Counted from the stretch's first letter, positions 39,321-48,983 are shown. The stretch: 64,000 nt of DNA from Eubacterium sp. AF22-9 (GCA_003458705.1 QRVH01000007.1:18839-82838); one strand, 5' to 3'. Made by a program: numbers and translations. The notes: generated from the sequence alone by a model not told the origin.

Positions 39321-42300
39321 ATGAGTTTTACACATTTGCATGTGCATACAGAATATTCATTGCTGGATGGCTCCAGTAAGATAAAAGAGATTACTAAACG
39401 GGCAAAGGAACTTGGCATGGACAGCCTTGCAATAACTGACCATGGTGTGATGTATGGTGTTATTGAATTTTACGAGGCGGCTAGGAAGGCAGGAATCAAG
39501 CCTGTTCTTGGCTGTGAGGTGTATGTAGCTCCGGGGTCAAGGTTTGATAAAGGCGCAGGACAGAGTGAGGATAAATATAATCATCTTGTATTGCTGGCAG
39601 AGAATAACACCGGATATCAGAATCTTATGAAGATAGTCTCAAAGGGGTTTACAGAAGGCTTTTACTATAAGCCGAGAGTAGACAAGGAAGTGTTAAGGGA
39701 ATATCACGAGGGAATTATTGCTACGAGTGCGTGTCTTGCAGGAGAGGTGCAGAGATATCTTTCAAGGGGAATGTATGAGACAGCAAGAGATGTGGCATTG
39801 GAACTTCAGGATATATTTGGTAAAGGCAATTTCTTTCTGGAGCTTCAGGATCATGGAATAGCGGAACAGCACTATGTCAATCCACAGCTTATGCGTATGC
39901 ATAATGAGACCGGAATTGAACTGGTATGTACGAATGATGTTCATTATACCTATGCAGATGATGTAGATGCACATGATATATTATTATGTATACAGACAGG
40001 TAAGAAGCTTTCTGATGAAAACAGGATGCGATATGAGGGTGGACAGTTCTATTTAAAGTCAGAGGAAGAGATGGCGGAATTGTTCAAATACGCACCGGAA
40101 GCAGTTGAGAACACTCATAAGATAGCAGAAAGATGTAATGTTGAGATAGAATTCGGAGTTACAAAGCTGCCAGCATTTGATGTGCCTGAAGAATATGGAA
40201 AGAATTCATGGGTGTATCTTAATGCTTTATGTTATGAGGGATTAAAGAAGAGATATCCGGACAAGACCGCAGATGTATGCATTGAAGATATTATAGAGCA
40301 GGCAAAAGCATCAATAGTTGCAGACAGAAAAGATGTTGTTATAAAAAGGGCAGAGGATTCGAATGATATATTCCAGAGACTTTCTTACGAGCTGTCAGTT
40401 ATCTATTCAATGGGATATGTCGATTATTTCCTGATTGTGTGGGATTACATTAATTATGCCAAGACACATGATATTCCGGTTGGACCCGGACGAGGCTCAG
40501 CGGCGGGAAGTCTTGTGTCATACTGTCTTGGAATAACAACGCTTGACCCTGTTAAATACAATCTTGTATTTGAACGATTCCTGAATCCTGAGCGTGTGTC
40601 CATGCCCGATATTGACGTGGACTTTGCACCAGAAGGCAGACAGAAGGTTATTGATTATGTTATAGAAAAATATGGTAAAGAATGTGTGTGCCAGATAATC
40701 ACATTTGGAACAATGGCAGCAAGAGCCGTTATTAAAGATGTCGGAAGGGTTATGGATCTTCCATATGCGATGGTTGATAACATTGCGAAGATGATACCAC
40801 AGAAGGTTGGAGTTACGATTGACAGTGCAATGAATGGTGACGCAGACAGGGATATTAAGCCAAATGCTGAGTTTAAGGCATTGTATGAAGCTGATGAGAC
40901 AGTGAGAGATCTTATAGATAAAGCAAAGAGACTTGAAGGACTGCCAAGGCATGCTTCAGTTCATGCCTCAGGTGTTCTTATCAGTCAGAAGGATGTTGGA
41001 GAATATGTTCCGGTTGCAGTTGGAGCGGATAATGTCAAGGTTACTCAGTTTGAGGGGCCTACTCTGGAGCATCTGGGATTGTTAAAATTCGACTTTTTAG
41101 GTCTTAGAAACTTAACTGTAATCCAACAGACTGAAAAATGTGAACAGCAGATTGACCCTGCATTTTCGGTGGATAATATACCATATAATGATAAGGCTGT
41201 ATTCGAATGTATAAGTCAGGGCAAATGTGCCGGCATATTCCAGTTAGAGAGTGGCGGAATGAAGAACTTCATGAAGGAGTTAAAGCCGGACTGCTTAGAG
41301 GATCTGATTGCCGGAATCTCGCTTTACAGGCCCGGACCAATGGATTTTATACCACAGTATATTAAGGGAAAAGAGAATGCAGGCAATATAACCTATGACT
41401 GCCCACAGTTAGAGCCAATATTAGAGCCGACATATGGCTGTATGGTGTATCAGGAACAGGTTATGCAGATTGTGCGTGACCTTGCCGGATATTCATGGGG
41501 CGGAAGTGATAATGTGCGAAGAGCCATGGCAAAGAAGAAGCTTGATGTAATGGAGCAGGAACGCCAGAATTTTGTATATGGTAACGAGGCTAACGGAGTG
41601 CCGGGATGTATTAAGAATGGTATAAGTGAGCAGACAGCCAACAGAATATATGATGAAATGATGGATTTTGCCAAATATGCATTTAACAAGTCTCATGCGG
41701 CATGTTATGCGGTTGTGGCGTACCAGACAGCATATCTTAAGGTACATTTTCCTGTACAGTATATGGCATGGCTCATATCAAGTGTAACTGATAAGACAAG
41801 TAAGGTTGCAGAGTATATCCTTGCGGCAAGAGAGATGGGAATTAATATTCTTCCTGTTGATGTCAACAATTCTGTTGCGGATTTCAGTGTGGAGGGTAAG
41901 GAGATAAGATTTGGATTTAACGCGGTGAAGAGTATGGGAAGACCTACAATTACTGCGATTATTGAAGAAAGAACCAATAATGGTGATTTCCACTCCATGC
42001 AGGATTTTATTACAAGAATGGCAGGCGTTCTTAATAAGAGAACAGTTGAGCATCTGATACTTGCAGGTGCATTTGACACATTTGGCAAAACTAGACGAGG
42101 CATGATGAATGTCTATGAAAGAATGATTGATAGTGCTGTTAAACAGAATAAAGATGCTATTTCAGGACAAATGTCTCTTTTTGATCTTGTAAGCGAAGAG
42201 GATAAAAAGAGCCTTGAAATGAAAGTACCTGATATTCAGGAATTTGAAAAAGAGGATCTGCTTGAACGCGAGAAAGAAGTTCTTGGAGTATATGTAACAG

Positions 42301-42887
42301 GACATCCTCTTGATGAATATACTGGTATGTGGGAGAAGCATATTTCTGCGAGAAGTACAGATTTCCTTGTTGATGAAGAGACGGGAGAGACTAAGGCAGC
42401 AGACAGTACAAAACAGACGATTGGGGGACTTGTCAGAAATATTAAGGTAAATACTACTAAGACAGGGCAGCAGATGGCATATCTTACTATTGAAGATTTT
42501 GTCGGAACGGTTGAAGTTATTCTGTTTCCAAGGTCATACGAGAAAAATAGAAGAATTCTTGATACTACTAATAAAGTATTTGTTACCGGACGCGTTCAGG
42601 CTAATGTTAATGCGGAAGCCAAACTTATAGCGGATAGTCTGGTGAGTTTTGAAAGTGTTCCAAAAAGACTGTGGTTAAGATTTGATAGCCTTGCAGTGTA
42701 TGAAGAACATAGAGAAGAACTTTTTGATATTCTTAAGGAATCAGATGGCAGGGATACTGTCACAATATACTGTGTGGCAGAAAAACAGAGGATTGCACTT
42801 CCACCAAGCCAGTGTGTGAGGGTGTCGTCAGACCTGCTTTATATTCTTAAGAATAAGTACGGTGAAAAAAATGTTGCCACAACATAA
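39321..42887 (+). CDS. dnaE: DNA polymerase III subunit alpha
   Basis: Replicative polymerase catalytic subunit, 1188 residues, of the usual DnaE length. The N-terminal PHP domain begins FTHLHVHTEYSLLDGSSKI. The polymerase core includes PGRGSAAGSLVSYCLGIT and the catalytic aspartates in MPDIDVDFAPEGR. HhH and OB-fold regions follow towards the C-terminus (IGGLVRNIKVNTTKTGQQMA). The AGAGGAG site precedes the ATG at 39321. No proofreading exonuclease domain is fused, which distinguishes it from PolC. Confidence 0.97.
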   Translation: MSFTHLHVHTEYSLLDGSSKIKEITKRAKELGMDSLAITDHGVMYGVIEFYEAARKAGIKPVLGCEVYVAPGSRFDKGAGQSEDKYNHLVLLAENNTGYQNLMKIVSKGFTEGFYYKPRVDKEVLREYHEGIIATSACLAGEVQRYLSRGMYETARDVALELQDIFGKGNFFLELQDHGIAEQHYVNPQLMRMHNETGIELVCTNDVHYTYADDVDAHDILLCIQTGKKLSDENRMRYEGGQFYLKSEEEMAELFKYAPEAVENTHKIAERCNVEIEFGVTKLPAFDVPEEYGKNSWVYLNALCYEGLKKRYPDKTADVCIEDIIEQAKASIVADRKDVVIKRAEDSNDIFQRLSYELSVIYSMGYVDYFLIVWDYINYAKTHDIPVGPGRGSAAGSLVSYCLGITTLDPVKYNLVFERFLNPERVSMPDIDVDFAPEGRQKVIDYVIEKYGKECVCQIITFGTMAARAVIKDVGRVMDLPYAMVDNIAKMIPQKVGVTIDSAMNGDADRDIKPNAEFKALYEADETVRDLIDKAKRLEGLPRHASVHASGVLISQKDVGEYVPVAVGADNVKVTQFEGPTLEHLGLLKFDFLGLRNLTVIQQTEKCEQQIDPAFSVDNIPYNDKAVFECISQGKCAGIFQLESGGMKNFMKELKPDCLEDLIAGISLYRPGPMDFIPQYIKGKENAGNITYDCPQLEPILEPTYGCMVYQEQVMQIVRDLAGYSWGGSDNVRRAMAKKKLDVMEQERQNFVYGNEANGVPGCIKNGISEQTANRIYDEMMDFAKYAFNKSHAACYAVVAYQTAYLKVHFPVQYMAWLISSVTDKTSKVAEYILAAREMGINILPVDVNNSVADFSVEGKEIRFGFNAVKSMGRPTITAIIEERTNNGDFHSMQDFITRMAGVLNKRTVEHLILAGAFDTFGKTRRGMMNVYERMIDSAVKQNKDAISGQMSLFDLVSEEDKKSLEMKVPDIQEFEKEDLLEREKEVLGVYVTGHPLDEYTGMWEKHISARSTDFLVDEETGETKAADSTKQTIGGLVRNIKVNTTKTGQQMAYLTIEDFVGTVEVILFPRSYEKNRRILDTTNKVFVTGRVQANVNAEAKLIADSLVSFESVPKRLWLRFDSLAVYEEHREELFDILKESDGRDTVTIYCVAEKQRIALPPSQCVRVSSDLLYILKNKYGEKNVATT

Positions 42888-42937
42888 ATTTTAATTAAGA
42901 TTGGTAAAAATTTATCAAAAAATGAAGATTTTTCTTT

Positions 42938-42943
42938 TATAAT
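42938..42943 (+). promoter_or_regulatory. -10 element of the pfkA promoter
   Basis: TATAAT at 42938-42943, about 50 bases before the pfkA ATG, in the only gap between dnaE and pfkA. The -35 region is weak, so only the -10 is well supported. Confidence 0.5.
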
Positions 42944-42992
42944 GTGGTAACATAAGACAGAAATAATATGAAGAGATAAGAAAGGGGAAGTT

Positions 42993-43967
42993 ATGGCAAA
43001 GGAAATTAAAACAATCGGTGTATTAACAAGTGGTGGAGATGCTCCTGGTATGAATGCTGCTATCCGTGCAGTTGTAAGAACTGCTTTGAATAAGGGACTT
43101 AAGGTCAAAGGTATTCAGAAGGGCTATAACGGACTTCTGAATGATGAGATAATTGATATGGACAAGCGAAGCGTTGCTGATATTATTCAGCGAGGCGGAA
43201 CAATCCTTTATACAGCACGATGCATGGAATTCATGACTGAAGAAGGTCAGAAGAAGGGTGCTGAAGTATGCAGAAAGCATGGAATTGACGGTATTGTTGT
43301 AATTGGTGGTGACGGTTCATTCAGAGGTGCGCAGAAGCTTGCAGCACAGGGAATCAATACTATCGGACTTCCGGGAACTATCGACCTTGATATTGCATGC
43401 ACGGATTATACTATCGGTTTTGATACTGCTGTTAATACAGCAATGGAAGCTATTGACAAGATAAGGGATACATCTACATCACATGAAAGATGCAGTATTA
43501 TCGAGGTTATGGGAAGAAATGCAGGATATATTGCATTATGGTGTGGTATTGCCAATGGTGCAGAGGATATTCTTCTTCCTGAGAGATACGATAATGATGA
43601 GCAGGCTCTTATTAACCACATTATTGAGGGAAGAAAGAAGGGCAAGAAGCACCATCTTATCATTAATGCAGAAGGTATCGGACATTCTACAGGAATGGCA
43701 AGAAGAATTGAGGCTGCAACAGGTATTGAGACAAGAGCAACTATATTAGGATATATGCAGCGTGGTGGTTCTCCAACATGTAAGGACAGAATGTATGCAT
43801 CTATCATGGGCGCTTATGCTGTTGACCTTCTTACAGAAGGAAAGAGCAACAGACTTGTAGCTTACAAGGATGGCAAGTTCGTTGATTATGATATTGATGA
43901 AGCGCTTGCTATGACTAAGGATATTAATGATTATGAATTTAATATAAGTGCATTACTTTCTAAGTAA
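42993..43967 (+). CDS. pfkA: ATP-dependent 6-phosphofructokinase
   Basis: Glycolytic enzyme phosphorylating fructose-6-phosphate; 324 residues, the length of bacterial allosteric PfkA. Nucleotide loop GVLTSGGDAPGMNAAIRAVVR is at residues 8-28, GGDGSFRGA near 103, and the catalytic stretch GTIDLDIACTDYTIGFDTA near 125-143. The glycine after GGD, expected in ATP-dependent members, is present. The GAAAGGGG ribosome site precedes the ATG. The neighbouring SpoU-type gene follows after 28 bases. Confidence 0.97.
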   Translation: MAKEIKTIGVLTSGGDAPGMNAAIRAVVRTALNKGLKVKGIQKGYNGLLNDEIIDMDKRSVADIIQRGGTILYTARCMEFMTEEGQKKGAEVCRKHGIDGIVVIGGDGSFRGAQKLAAQGINTIGLPGTIDLDIACTDYTIGFDTAVNTAMEAIDKIRDTSTSHERCSIIEVMGRNAGYIALWCGIANGAEDILLPERYDNDEQALINHIIEGRKKGKKHHLIINAEGIGHSTGMARRIEAATGIETRATILGYMQRGGSPTCKDRMYASIMGAYAVDLLTEGKSNRLVAYKDGKFVDYDIDEALAMTKDINDYEFNISALLSK

Positions 43968-43995
43968 TACATTTTTAAAGAAAGGTAACCTGACA

Positions 43996-44790
43996 ATGAT
44001 AACCAGTACCAGCAGTTCACAGGTAAAGCATGTTATATCACTGCTTTCCAAGGCTAAGGAAAGAAAGAAGAATAATGAATATGTTGTTGAGGGAATCCGC
44101 ATGGTATCTGAGGTTCCGGCAGATTTACTTGTAAAGATATATATGTCTGAAAGATTCCAGAATAATAATTCTGAATATGTGAAGGAACTGGTAAAAAAAC
44201 AGGGAATTTCTGATGACAGTATTGAAATTGTTGCAGACAATGTGTTTGACAGAATGTCACAGACACAGACTCCGCAAGGGATTATGGCTGTTGTGAGGAT
44301 GAAGGATAACAGTCTTTCTGATATGCTTTCAGGTAATCCATTGCTTATTCTGGTTGAGAATCTTCAGGATCCAGGCAATCTGGGAACTATAATAAGAATG
44401 GGTGAAGGCGCAGGAGTTACCGGGGTTATTATGAGTCCTAACACTGTTGATATATATAATCCTAAGACCATAAGGTCAACTATGGGTTCTATATTCAGGG
44501 TGCCATTCATATATGTGCAGGATTTTGGAGAGGCAGTTTCTGAGTGCCAGAAATCCGGCGTTAAGGTATATGCTGCACATCTTGATGGAAAGAACACATA
44601 TCTTGGGGAGGATTACAGTACGCCGACAGCATTTCTTATAGGTAATGAGGGCAATGGTCTTACAGATGACATTACAAAGCAGGCTGATACACTTATAAGA
44701 ATTCCTATGGAGGGAGAGGTTGAATCTCTTAATGCTGCAATAGCGTGTACAATTCTTACATATGAAGCTGTCAGACAGAGAAATGTATAA
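43996..44790 (+). CDS. TrmH/SpoU-family RNA 2'-O-ribose methyltransferase
   Basis: A 264-residue S-adenosylmethionine-dependent enzyme acting on rRNA or tRNA. The N-terminal substrate-binding region is at about residues 1-100. The SPOUT knotted domain follows with motif 1 ENLQDPGNLGTIIRMGEGAG, motif 2 FLIGNEGNGL and motif 3 IPMEGEVESLNAAIAC. The ATG at 43996 is preferred over an upstream ATG that lies inside pfkA. Target nucleotide not decided by sequence. Confidence 0.9.
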   Translation: MITSTSSSQVKHVISLLSKAKERKKNNEYVVEGIRMVSEVPADLLVKIYMSERFQNNNSEYVKELVKKQGISDDSIEIVADNVFDRMSQTQTPQGIMAVVRMKDNSLSDMLSGNPLLILVENLQDPGNLGTIIRMGEGAGVTGVIMSPNTVDIYNPKTIRSTMGSIFRVPFIYVQDFGEAVSECQKSGVKVYAAHLDGKNTYLGEDYSTPTAFLIGNEGNGLTDDITKQADTLIRIPMEGEVESLNAAIACTILTYEAVRQRNV

Positions 44791-44855
44791 AATATTCAAC
44801 TATTTATATGGTCACATACCATATTTTGTAAAACGAATTTAATAAACTAACCCGC

Positions 44856-44880
44856 AAACCCGCTCTATGAGCGGGTTTTA
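44856..44880 (+). terminator. rho-independent terminator
   Basis: AAACCCGCT and AGCGGGTTTT around a CTATG loop, ending in a T run, after the methyltransferase gene. Confidence 0.88.
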
Positions 44881-44886
44881 ACATAT

Positions 44887-44915
44887 TTGACAAATTAATG
44901 TAACTTTGCTATTAT
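44887..44915 (+). promoter_or_regulatory. promoter of the SleB-like hydrolase gene
   Basis: TTGACA at 44887-44892 and TATTAT at 44910-44915, 17 bases apart. The roughly 75-base leader contains an inverted repeat (TAAATTGT near 44930 and ACAATTTA near 44948) and a GC-rich stretch before the AAAGGGAAG ribosome site. Confidence 0.7.
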
Positions 44916-44993
44916 AATTCCGTAATAAATTGTAACATTTTTGTAACAATTTATAGGCGAAGCTAAATAAGCCGCCGGAAAGGGAAGTATAAT

Positions 44994-45995
44994 ATGAAAC
45001 TTAGAAGTAGCAAAGCTGCTTGCTATATGGGAGCTGCGATTGTGTTGTTTATGACACCGGTTCTTCCAGCAGTAGCGACTACCTATGAGAAAACACAGAA
45101 TACTGACACTGGAATTAAGGTAGCATCTTATTCAGCTAATACTGAAGAGGTTCTTGTAACTGGATACGAAGAGACAGGAACATATAAGAATAAGGCAGTA
45201 GCATTAACAGATCCATATCTTGATGTATATGGTGGTACAGATGAAGAATCATCAGATGTTGTAGGAAGACTTTATGCCAATACATTAGTAGATGTTGATA
45301 TGGTAGGAAAAGAATGGACTAAGATAAGTTCTGGTAACTGCGAGGGCTATGTACTTACACAGAACCTTTGCTTTGGAGATGAAGCTGAAGTTTTAGCAGA
45401 GCAAATTGGTACAGATAATCTTCTTACAGGATATACAACAGAGGAAGCCGAAGCTAAAGAAGCAGAGGAAGAGGCTGCAAGACTTGCAGAACAGGCCAGA
45501 ATAGAAGCCGAGGCGGAAGCAGCAAGAGCAGCTGCGGCAGCAGAGGAAGCAAGAAGACAGAAAATTATAGAAAATACTATTTCAGGAACAGATATAACAT
45601 ATAATCCGACTATGAGTGTGTCAGACGATGATATATGGATTATGGCATGTCTTATAGATTGGGAGGCTGGATATCAGCCATATGCAGGAAAGCTTGCAGT
45701 TGCAAATGTTATTCTTAACAGAGTAAGAAGTGGACGATATCCTGGTTCTATTTCGGGTGTTGTATATCAGAGAGGTCAGTTTTCAGGAGTATCTAATGGA
45801 GCAGGAGCTGCTTCAGACAGATTTGCATCAAGACTTGCAAGTGGTCCAAGAAATACAGAATGTATGCAGGCAGCACTTGAAGCATTATCAGGTGTTAATA
45901 ATATAGGTGGTTATACATCATTCAGAGCTTTATATACTGTAGATGTTAATAACTATTCAGATTTTGTAATAATTGGGGATCATATATTCCATTAA
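44994..45995 (+). CDS. secreted SleB-like cell wall hydrolase
   Basis: A 333-residue exported protein. A signal peptide spans residues 1-28 (cleavage near PAVATTY). An SH3-like domain follows at about 60-130, then an Ala/Glu-rich coiled segment (about 143-190), and a C-terminal Hydrolase_2 domain (about 205-333: IWIMACLIDWEAGYQPYAGK, VANVILNRVRSGRYP, YQRGQFSGVSNG). Relatives cleave peptidoglycan during spore germination or growth; without other spore genes here, a role in wall turnover is the safer reading. A large palindrome starts six bases after its stop. Confidence 0.88.
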   Translation: MKLRSSKAACYMGAAIVLFMTPVLPAVATTYEKTQNTDTGIKVASYSANTEEVLVTGYEETGTYKNKAVALTDPYLDVYGGTDEESSDVVGRLYANTLVDVDMVGKEWTKISSGNCEGYVLTQNLCFGDEAEVLAEQIGTDNLLTGYTTEEAEAKEAEEEAARLAEQARIEAEAEAARAAAAAEEARRQKIIENTISGTDITYNPTMSVSDDDIWIMACLIDWEAGYQPYAGKLAVANVILNRVRSGRYPGSISGVVYQRGQFSGVSNGAGAASDRFASRLASGPRNTECMQAALEALSGVNNIGGYTSFRALYTVDVNNYSDFVIIGDHIFH

Positions 45996-46000
45996 GAGGT

Positions 46001-46220
46001 AAAAAAGGTGGTGTGGTTTTCTTCCGTACAAACTACGCTACATAATAATAAGCATTGAGCGGTTCTATTTTTTGATAGTGTTCGTTACGCTGTCAACGCA
46101 CGTCCTGTGCGTGACAGCTCGCGCGTCCGTCCGTGGACGCGCGTACACTTAGGTAGTGACTTGCTCAATGCTTTTATTATGTGCATAGTTTGCAGTCAGA
46201 AAAGCCACACCACCTTTTTT
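46001..46220. repeat. structured palindromic element A (220 bp), cloverleaf-like
   Basis: The outer arms 46001-46022 and 46198-46220 are complementary almost throughout and end in a six-T run, so the element may also terminate the hydrolase gene. The second stem pairs 46028-46060 with 46163-46191. Inside it are two independent hairpins: 46089-46118 (GCTGTCA/TGACAGC with ACGCAC/GTGCGT) and 46120-46143 (CGCGCGTCC/GGACGCGCG). A related copy in inverted orientation is at 46302-46525. Confidence 0.9.
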
Positions 46221-46242
46221 ACTGGCGGATGGCAGGCGCGGA

Positions 46243-46280
46243 AAATTCATGGGACGGGGCAAAGCCCCTCCCATGAATTT
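46243..46280. repeat. perfect hairpin between elements A and B
   Basis: AAATTCATGGGA and its complement TCCCATGAATTT (46243-46254 and 46269-46280) enclose GGGGC/GCCCC with a three-base loop and one unpaired base. There is no T run, so it is not a standard terminator. Confidence 0.85.
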
Positions 46281-46301
46281 GGAGAAGTGTGGAGAAAGGG
46301 A

Positions 46302-46525
46302 GGTTGTGGGGGATGGCGGAAAGCTGACTTTAAACTGAACGCATAATAAAGGTACTGGGCATGTAGAAAGAATGAGTGTACACGCGTCCATGGACGGACG
46401 CGTGAGCTGGCGCGCACAAGGATGTGCGTTGCCAGCGTTAACGGTCGGGGACGAAGCATGGAACGCCCAGTGCCTATTATTATGCAGAGAAGTTTAACGG
46501 AAGCTTTCCGCCATCCCCCACAACC
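46302..46525. repeat. structured palindromic element B (224 bp), inverted relative of element A
   Basis: Outer arms 46302-46325 and 46502-46525 are perfect complements over 24 bp. The second stem pairs 46326-46360 with 46465-46499 imperfectly. Two inner hairpins lie at 46381-46404 (CACGCGTCC/GGACGCGTG) and 46405-46436 (GCTGGC/GCCAGC with GCACA/TGTGC). Read on the minus strand, its inner part aligns with element A, with paired differences that keep the stems. Confidence 0.9.
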
Positions 46526-46562
46526 AACCGTTCACCACATTCAAGCAAATTAAACAACGCAT

Positions 46563-46614
46563 TTGACGAAGTACTCTAATTGCGATAGAATGAACAAAGT
46601 TATTAATTATTCAA
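46563..46614 (+). promoter_or_regulatory. argF promoter with possible ArgR-type operator
   Basis: TTGACG at 46563-46568 and TAGAAT at 46586-46591, 17 bases apart. Just downstream, TTATTAATTATTCAA (46600-46614) resembles one ARG box bound by ArgR/AhrC. A further inverted repeat GTATGC/GCATAC lies at 46616-46634. The promoter is well supported; the operator is a guess. Confidence 0.6.
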
Positions 46615-46649
46615 TGTATGCACTGATGGCATACAGACAGGAGGATGTC

Positions 46650-47645
46650 ATGGATTTAAAGGGACGCGACTTTTTAACACTCAAGGATTACACACCTGAG
46701 GAGATTTTATATTTGATAGACTTAGCAGCAGAGCTTAAGGATAAGAAGAAAAAGGGCATTGTAGAACAGCCACTTATCGGAAAGAATGTTGCACTTATAT
46801 TCGAGAAGACAAGTACAAGAACACGTTGCTCATTTGAGGTGGCAGCACATGACCTTGGTATGGGTGTTACATATCTTGACCCAACAGGTTCACAGATTGG
46901 AAAGAAGGAGAGCATTGCTGATACAGCAAGAGTTCTCTGCACAATGTTTGAAGGAATCGAATACAGAGGATTCGGTCAGGAGATAGTTGAAGACCTTGCA
47001 AAATATTCAAGCGTGCCTGTATGGAACGGACTTACTAACGAATACCATCCAACACAGATGCTCGCAGATATGCTTACAATCAAGGAAAAACTTGGCAGAT
47101 TAAAGGGCGTTAAGTTCGTATACATGGGTGATGCAAGATACAACATGGGTAATTCACTTATGATTGTCTGCTCTAAGTTAGGACTTCATTACACTGCCTG
47201 CACAGCCAAGGAATATTTCCCAGACAAGGAACTTGTTGCACAGTGTGAGGAATGGGCAAAGATAAGCGGTGGTTCTGTAACACTTACAGAAGATGTTAAG
47301 GCAGGAACTAAGGACGCAGATGTATTATACACAGATGTATGGGTATCAATGGGCGAGCCTGATGAAGTATGGGCTGAAAGAATCAAGGCACTTCTTCCAT
47401 ATCAGGTTAACAAGGCAGTTATGGACAATGCTTCTAAGGACGCAATATTTATGCACTGTCTTCCTGCATTCCATGACCTTAAGACTAAGATTGGTAAAGA
47501 GATTCATGACAAATTCGGTCTTGATGAGATGGAAGTTACTGATGAAGTATTTGAGTCAGAGCAGTCAGTTGTATTCGATGAGGCTGAGAACAGAATGCAT
47601 ACAATCAAGGCTGTAATGGCAGCTACACTTGGAGCTTATAAGTAA
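46650..47645 (+). CDS. argF: ornithine carbamoyltransferase
   Basis: Transfers carbamoyl from carbamoyl-phosphate to ornithine, giving citrulline. It has 331 residues. The carbamoyl-phosphate loop STRTR is at residues 55-59, and the ornithine-binding motif HCLPAFHD lies in the last third. The ATG at 46650 has AGGAGG five bases upstream; upstream in-frame codons belong to the leader. No arginine deiminase or carbamate kinase gene is next to it, which favours the biosynthetic enzyme over the catabolic arcB type, though length and sequence alone do not decide. Confidence 0.93.
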   Translation: MDLKGRDFLTLKDYTPEEILYLIDLAAELKDKKKKGIVEQPLIGKNVALIFEKTSTRTRCSFEVAAHDLGMGVTYLDPTGSQIGKKESIADTARVLCTMFEGIEYRGFGQEIVEDLAKYSSVPVWNGLTNEYHPTQMLADMLTIKEKLGRLKGVKFVYMGDARYNMGNSLMIVCSKLGLHYTACTAKEYFPDKELVAQCEEWAKISGGSVTLTEDVKAGTKDADVLYTDVWVSMGEPDEVWAERIKALLPYQVNKAVMDNASKDAIFMHCLPAFHDLKTKIGKEIHDKFGLDEMEVTDEVFESEQSVVFDEAENRMHTIKAVMAATLGAYK

Positions 47646-47688
47646 AAATGTAATTCGCAACGGTTAATTCGTAAGGTATGGAGGCGTT

Positions 47689-47973
47689 ATGTATTATACA
47701 ACGAGTGGCGCGTACAGAAAGAGCAAGATGCTCATAGACTATGCCAATATAGCACTCACATTTGCAATAGGAGTGGTATTCATAATTATACTTTTCCTGC
47801 GCAGTGGAAGCGGAATATTATTCGCTGTGGAATTCATGCTTGGAGCATTAGTTAACGGACTTACAGCAGCTAAGAATTTCATGAGTGACAGAACAGTGTC
47901 AGGCGTTATTCTTACAGTTGTTACGTTAGGACTTCTGCTTATGGCAGTAATAGCATGGCGGGTAATGGTATGA
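47689..47973 (+). CDS. small membrane protein upstream of birA, unknown function
   Basis: 94 residues with three hydrophobic segments (about residues 19-39, 43-60 and 70-92) and a short conserved-looking N-terminus (MYYTTSGAYRKSKML). I do not recognise a named family. GGAGG lies just before the ATG. Its stop overlaps the birA start (ATGA), so the two are cotranslated, a clue to conserved pairing but not to function. Confidence 0.7.
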   Translation: MYYTTSGAYRKSKMLIDYANIALTFAIGVVFIIILFLRSGSGILFAVEFMLGALVNGLTAAKNFMSDRTVSGVILTVVTLGLLLMAVIAWRVMV

Positions 47974-48983
47974 AGACTAAGATTTTAAATGTTTTGAGAA
48001 AATCAGATGGATATGTGTCAGGGCAGGCACTGTGCAATATGCTGGGGGTTTCAAGAACGGCTGTCTGGAAGGTGATAAACCAGTTAAAAGAAGAAGGCTA
48101 TGTTATAGAGGCAGTCCAGAATAAGGGATATCATATAACACAGTATCCTGATATTCTTACATCAAGCGAGATAATGAGTCAGCTTACATGTGTGGATACA
48201 GGCAGTACAACAGGGATTATCAGCGAAGTAGTGTATTATGACGAGACAGATTCTACCAACAACGAAGCTAAGAGAGCGGCAGAGAGAGATAATGCAGCGG
48301 ATGGAACACTTTATATAACAGAGAGCCAGACAGGTGGCCGTGGCAGACGAGGCAGGAATTGGGTGTCTCCTGCAGGAAGTGGGATATGGATGTCACTTCT
48401 TTTAAGACCGGATATAGCACCAGTCAATGCGTCAATGCTTACAATAGTGGCAGCCATGGCTGTTCAGGAGGCAATCCACAAGGTTCTTACAGAGGACGGA
48501 CATGTCGCAGAGTGCCGTATAAAGTGGCCTAATGATATAGTTCTTAATAAGAAGAAGGTATGTGGAATATTAACAGAGATGAGTGCTGAGATGGATTACA
48601 TACATTATGTAGTTATCGGTATGGGAATTAATGTTAATACGACAGAATTTGATGATTCAATCAAGGCAACAGCTTCTTCATTGTATCTTGAGACTGGCGA
48701 CCATCTGAAAAGAAGCCGTATAGTAGCCGCATTTTCAGAGAGCTTTGCAAAGTACTATGATACATTTGTTAAGACACAGAATCTGGCTGGGCTTAAAGAA
48801 GACTATAATTCAATGCTTGTCAATAAGGGCGGCGACGTCAAGGCAATATATGCTGACAAGGAAATTGTTGGAAAAGCACTTGGAATCAATGATGAGGGTG
48901 AGCTTATCATTAAGACAGACGAGGGCGAGAAGATTATCAGAACCGGAGAGGTTTCTGTGAGAGGATTATATGGATATGTTTGA
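47970..48983 (+). CDS. birA: bifunctional biotin-protein ligase / biotin operon repressor
   Basis: Attaches biotin to carboxylases and, with its N-terminal helix-turn-helix (residues 1-60, GVSRTAVWKVINQLKEEGY), represses biotin genes. 337 residues. The biotinyl-AMP loop GRGRRGRNWVSPAGSG is near residues 120-135; KWPNDIVLNKKKVCGIL follows. The C-terminal SH3-like domain ends the protein. The ATG at 47970 overlaps the previous stop. The next gene starts inside its last codons. Confidence 0.95.
   Translation: MKTKILNVLRKSDGYVSGQALCNMLGVSRTAVWKVINQLKEEGYVIEAVQNKGYHITQYPDILTSSEIMSQLTCVDTGSTTGIISEVVYYDETDSTNNEAKRAAERDNAADGTLYITESQTGGRGRRGRNWVSPAGSGIWMSLLLRPDIAPVNASMLTIVAAMAVQEAIHKVLTEDGHVAECRIKWPNDIVLNKKKVCGILTEMSAEMDYIHYVVIGMGINVNTTEFDDSIKATASSLYLETGDHLKRSRIVAAFSESFAKYYDTFVKTQNLAGLKEDYNSMLVNKGGDVKAIYADKEIVGKALGINDEGELIIKTDEGEKIIRTGEVSVRGLYGYV

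Noticed and set aside
44920..44993. Riboswitch in the leader of the SleB-like gene
   Set aside because: There is an inverted repeat and a GC-rich stretch, but I could not match the conserved core of any riboswitch class I know.
46107..46459. Short reading frames within the palindromes after the SleB-like gene
   Set aside because: They arise from GC-rich stems, have no ribosome sites and encode repetitive arginine/proline-rich peptides.
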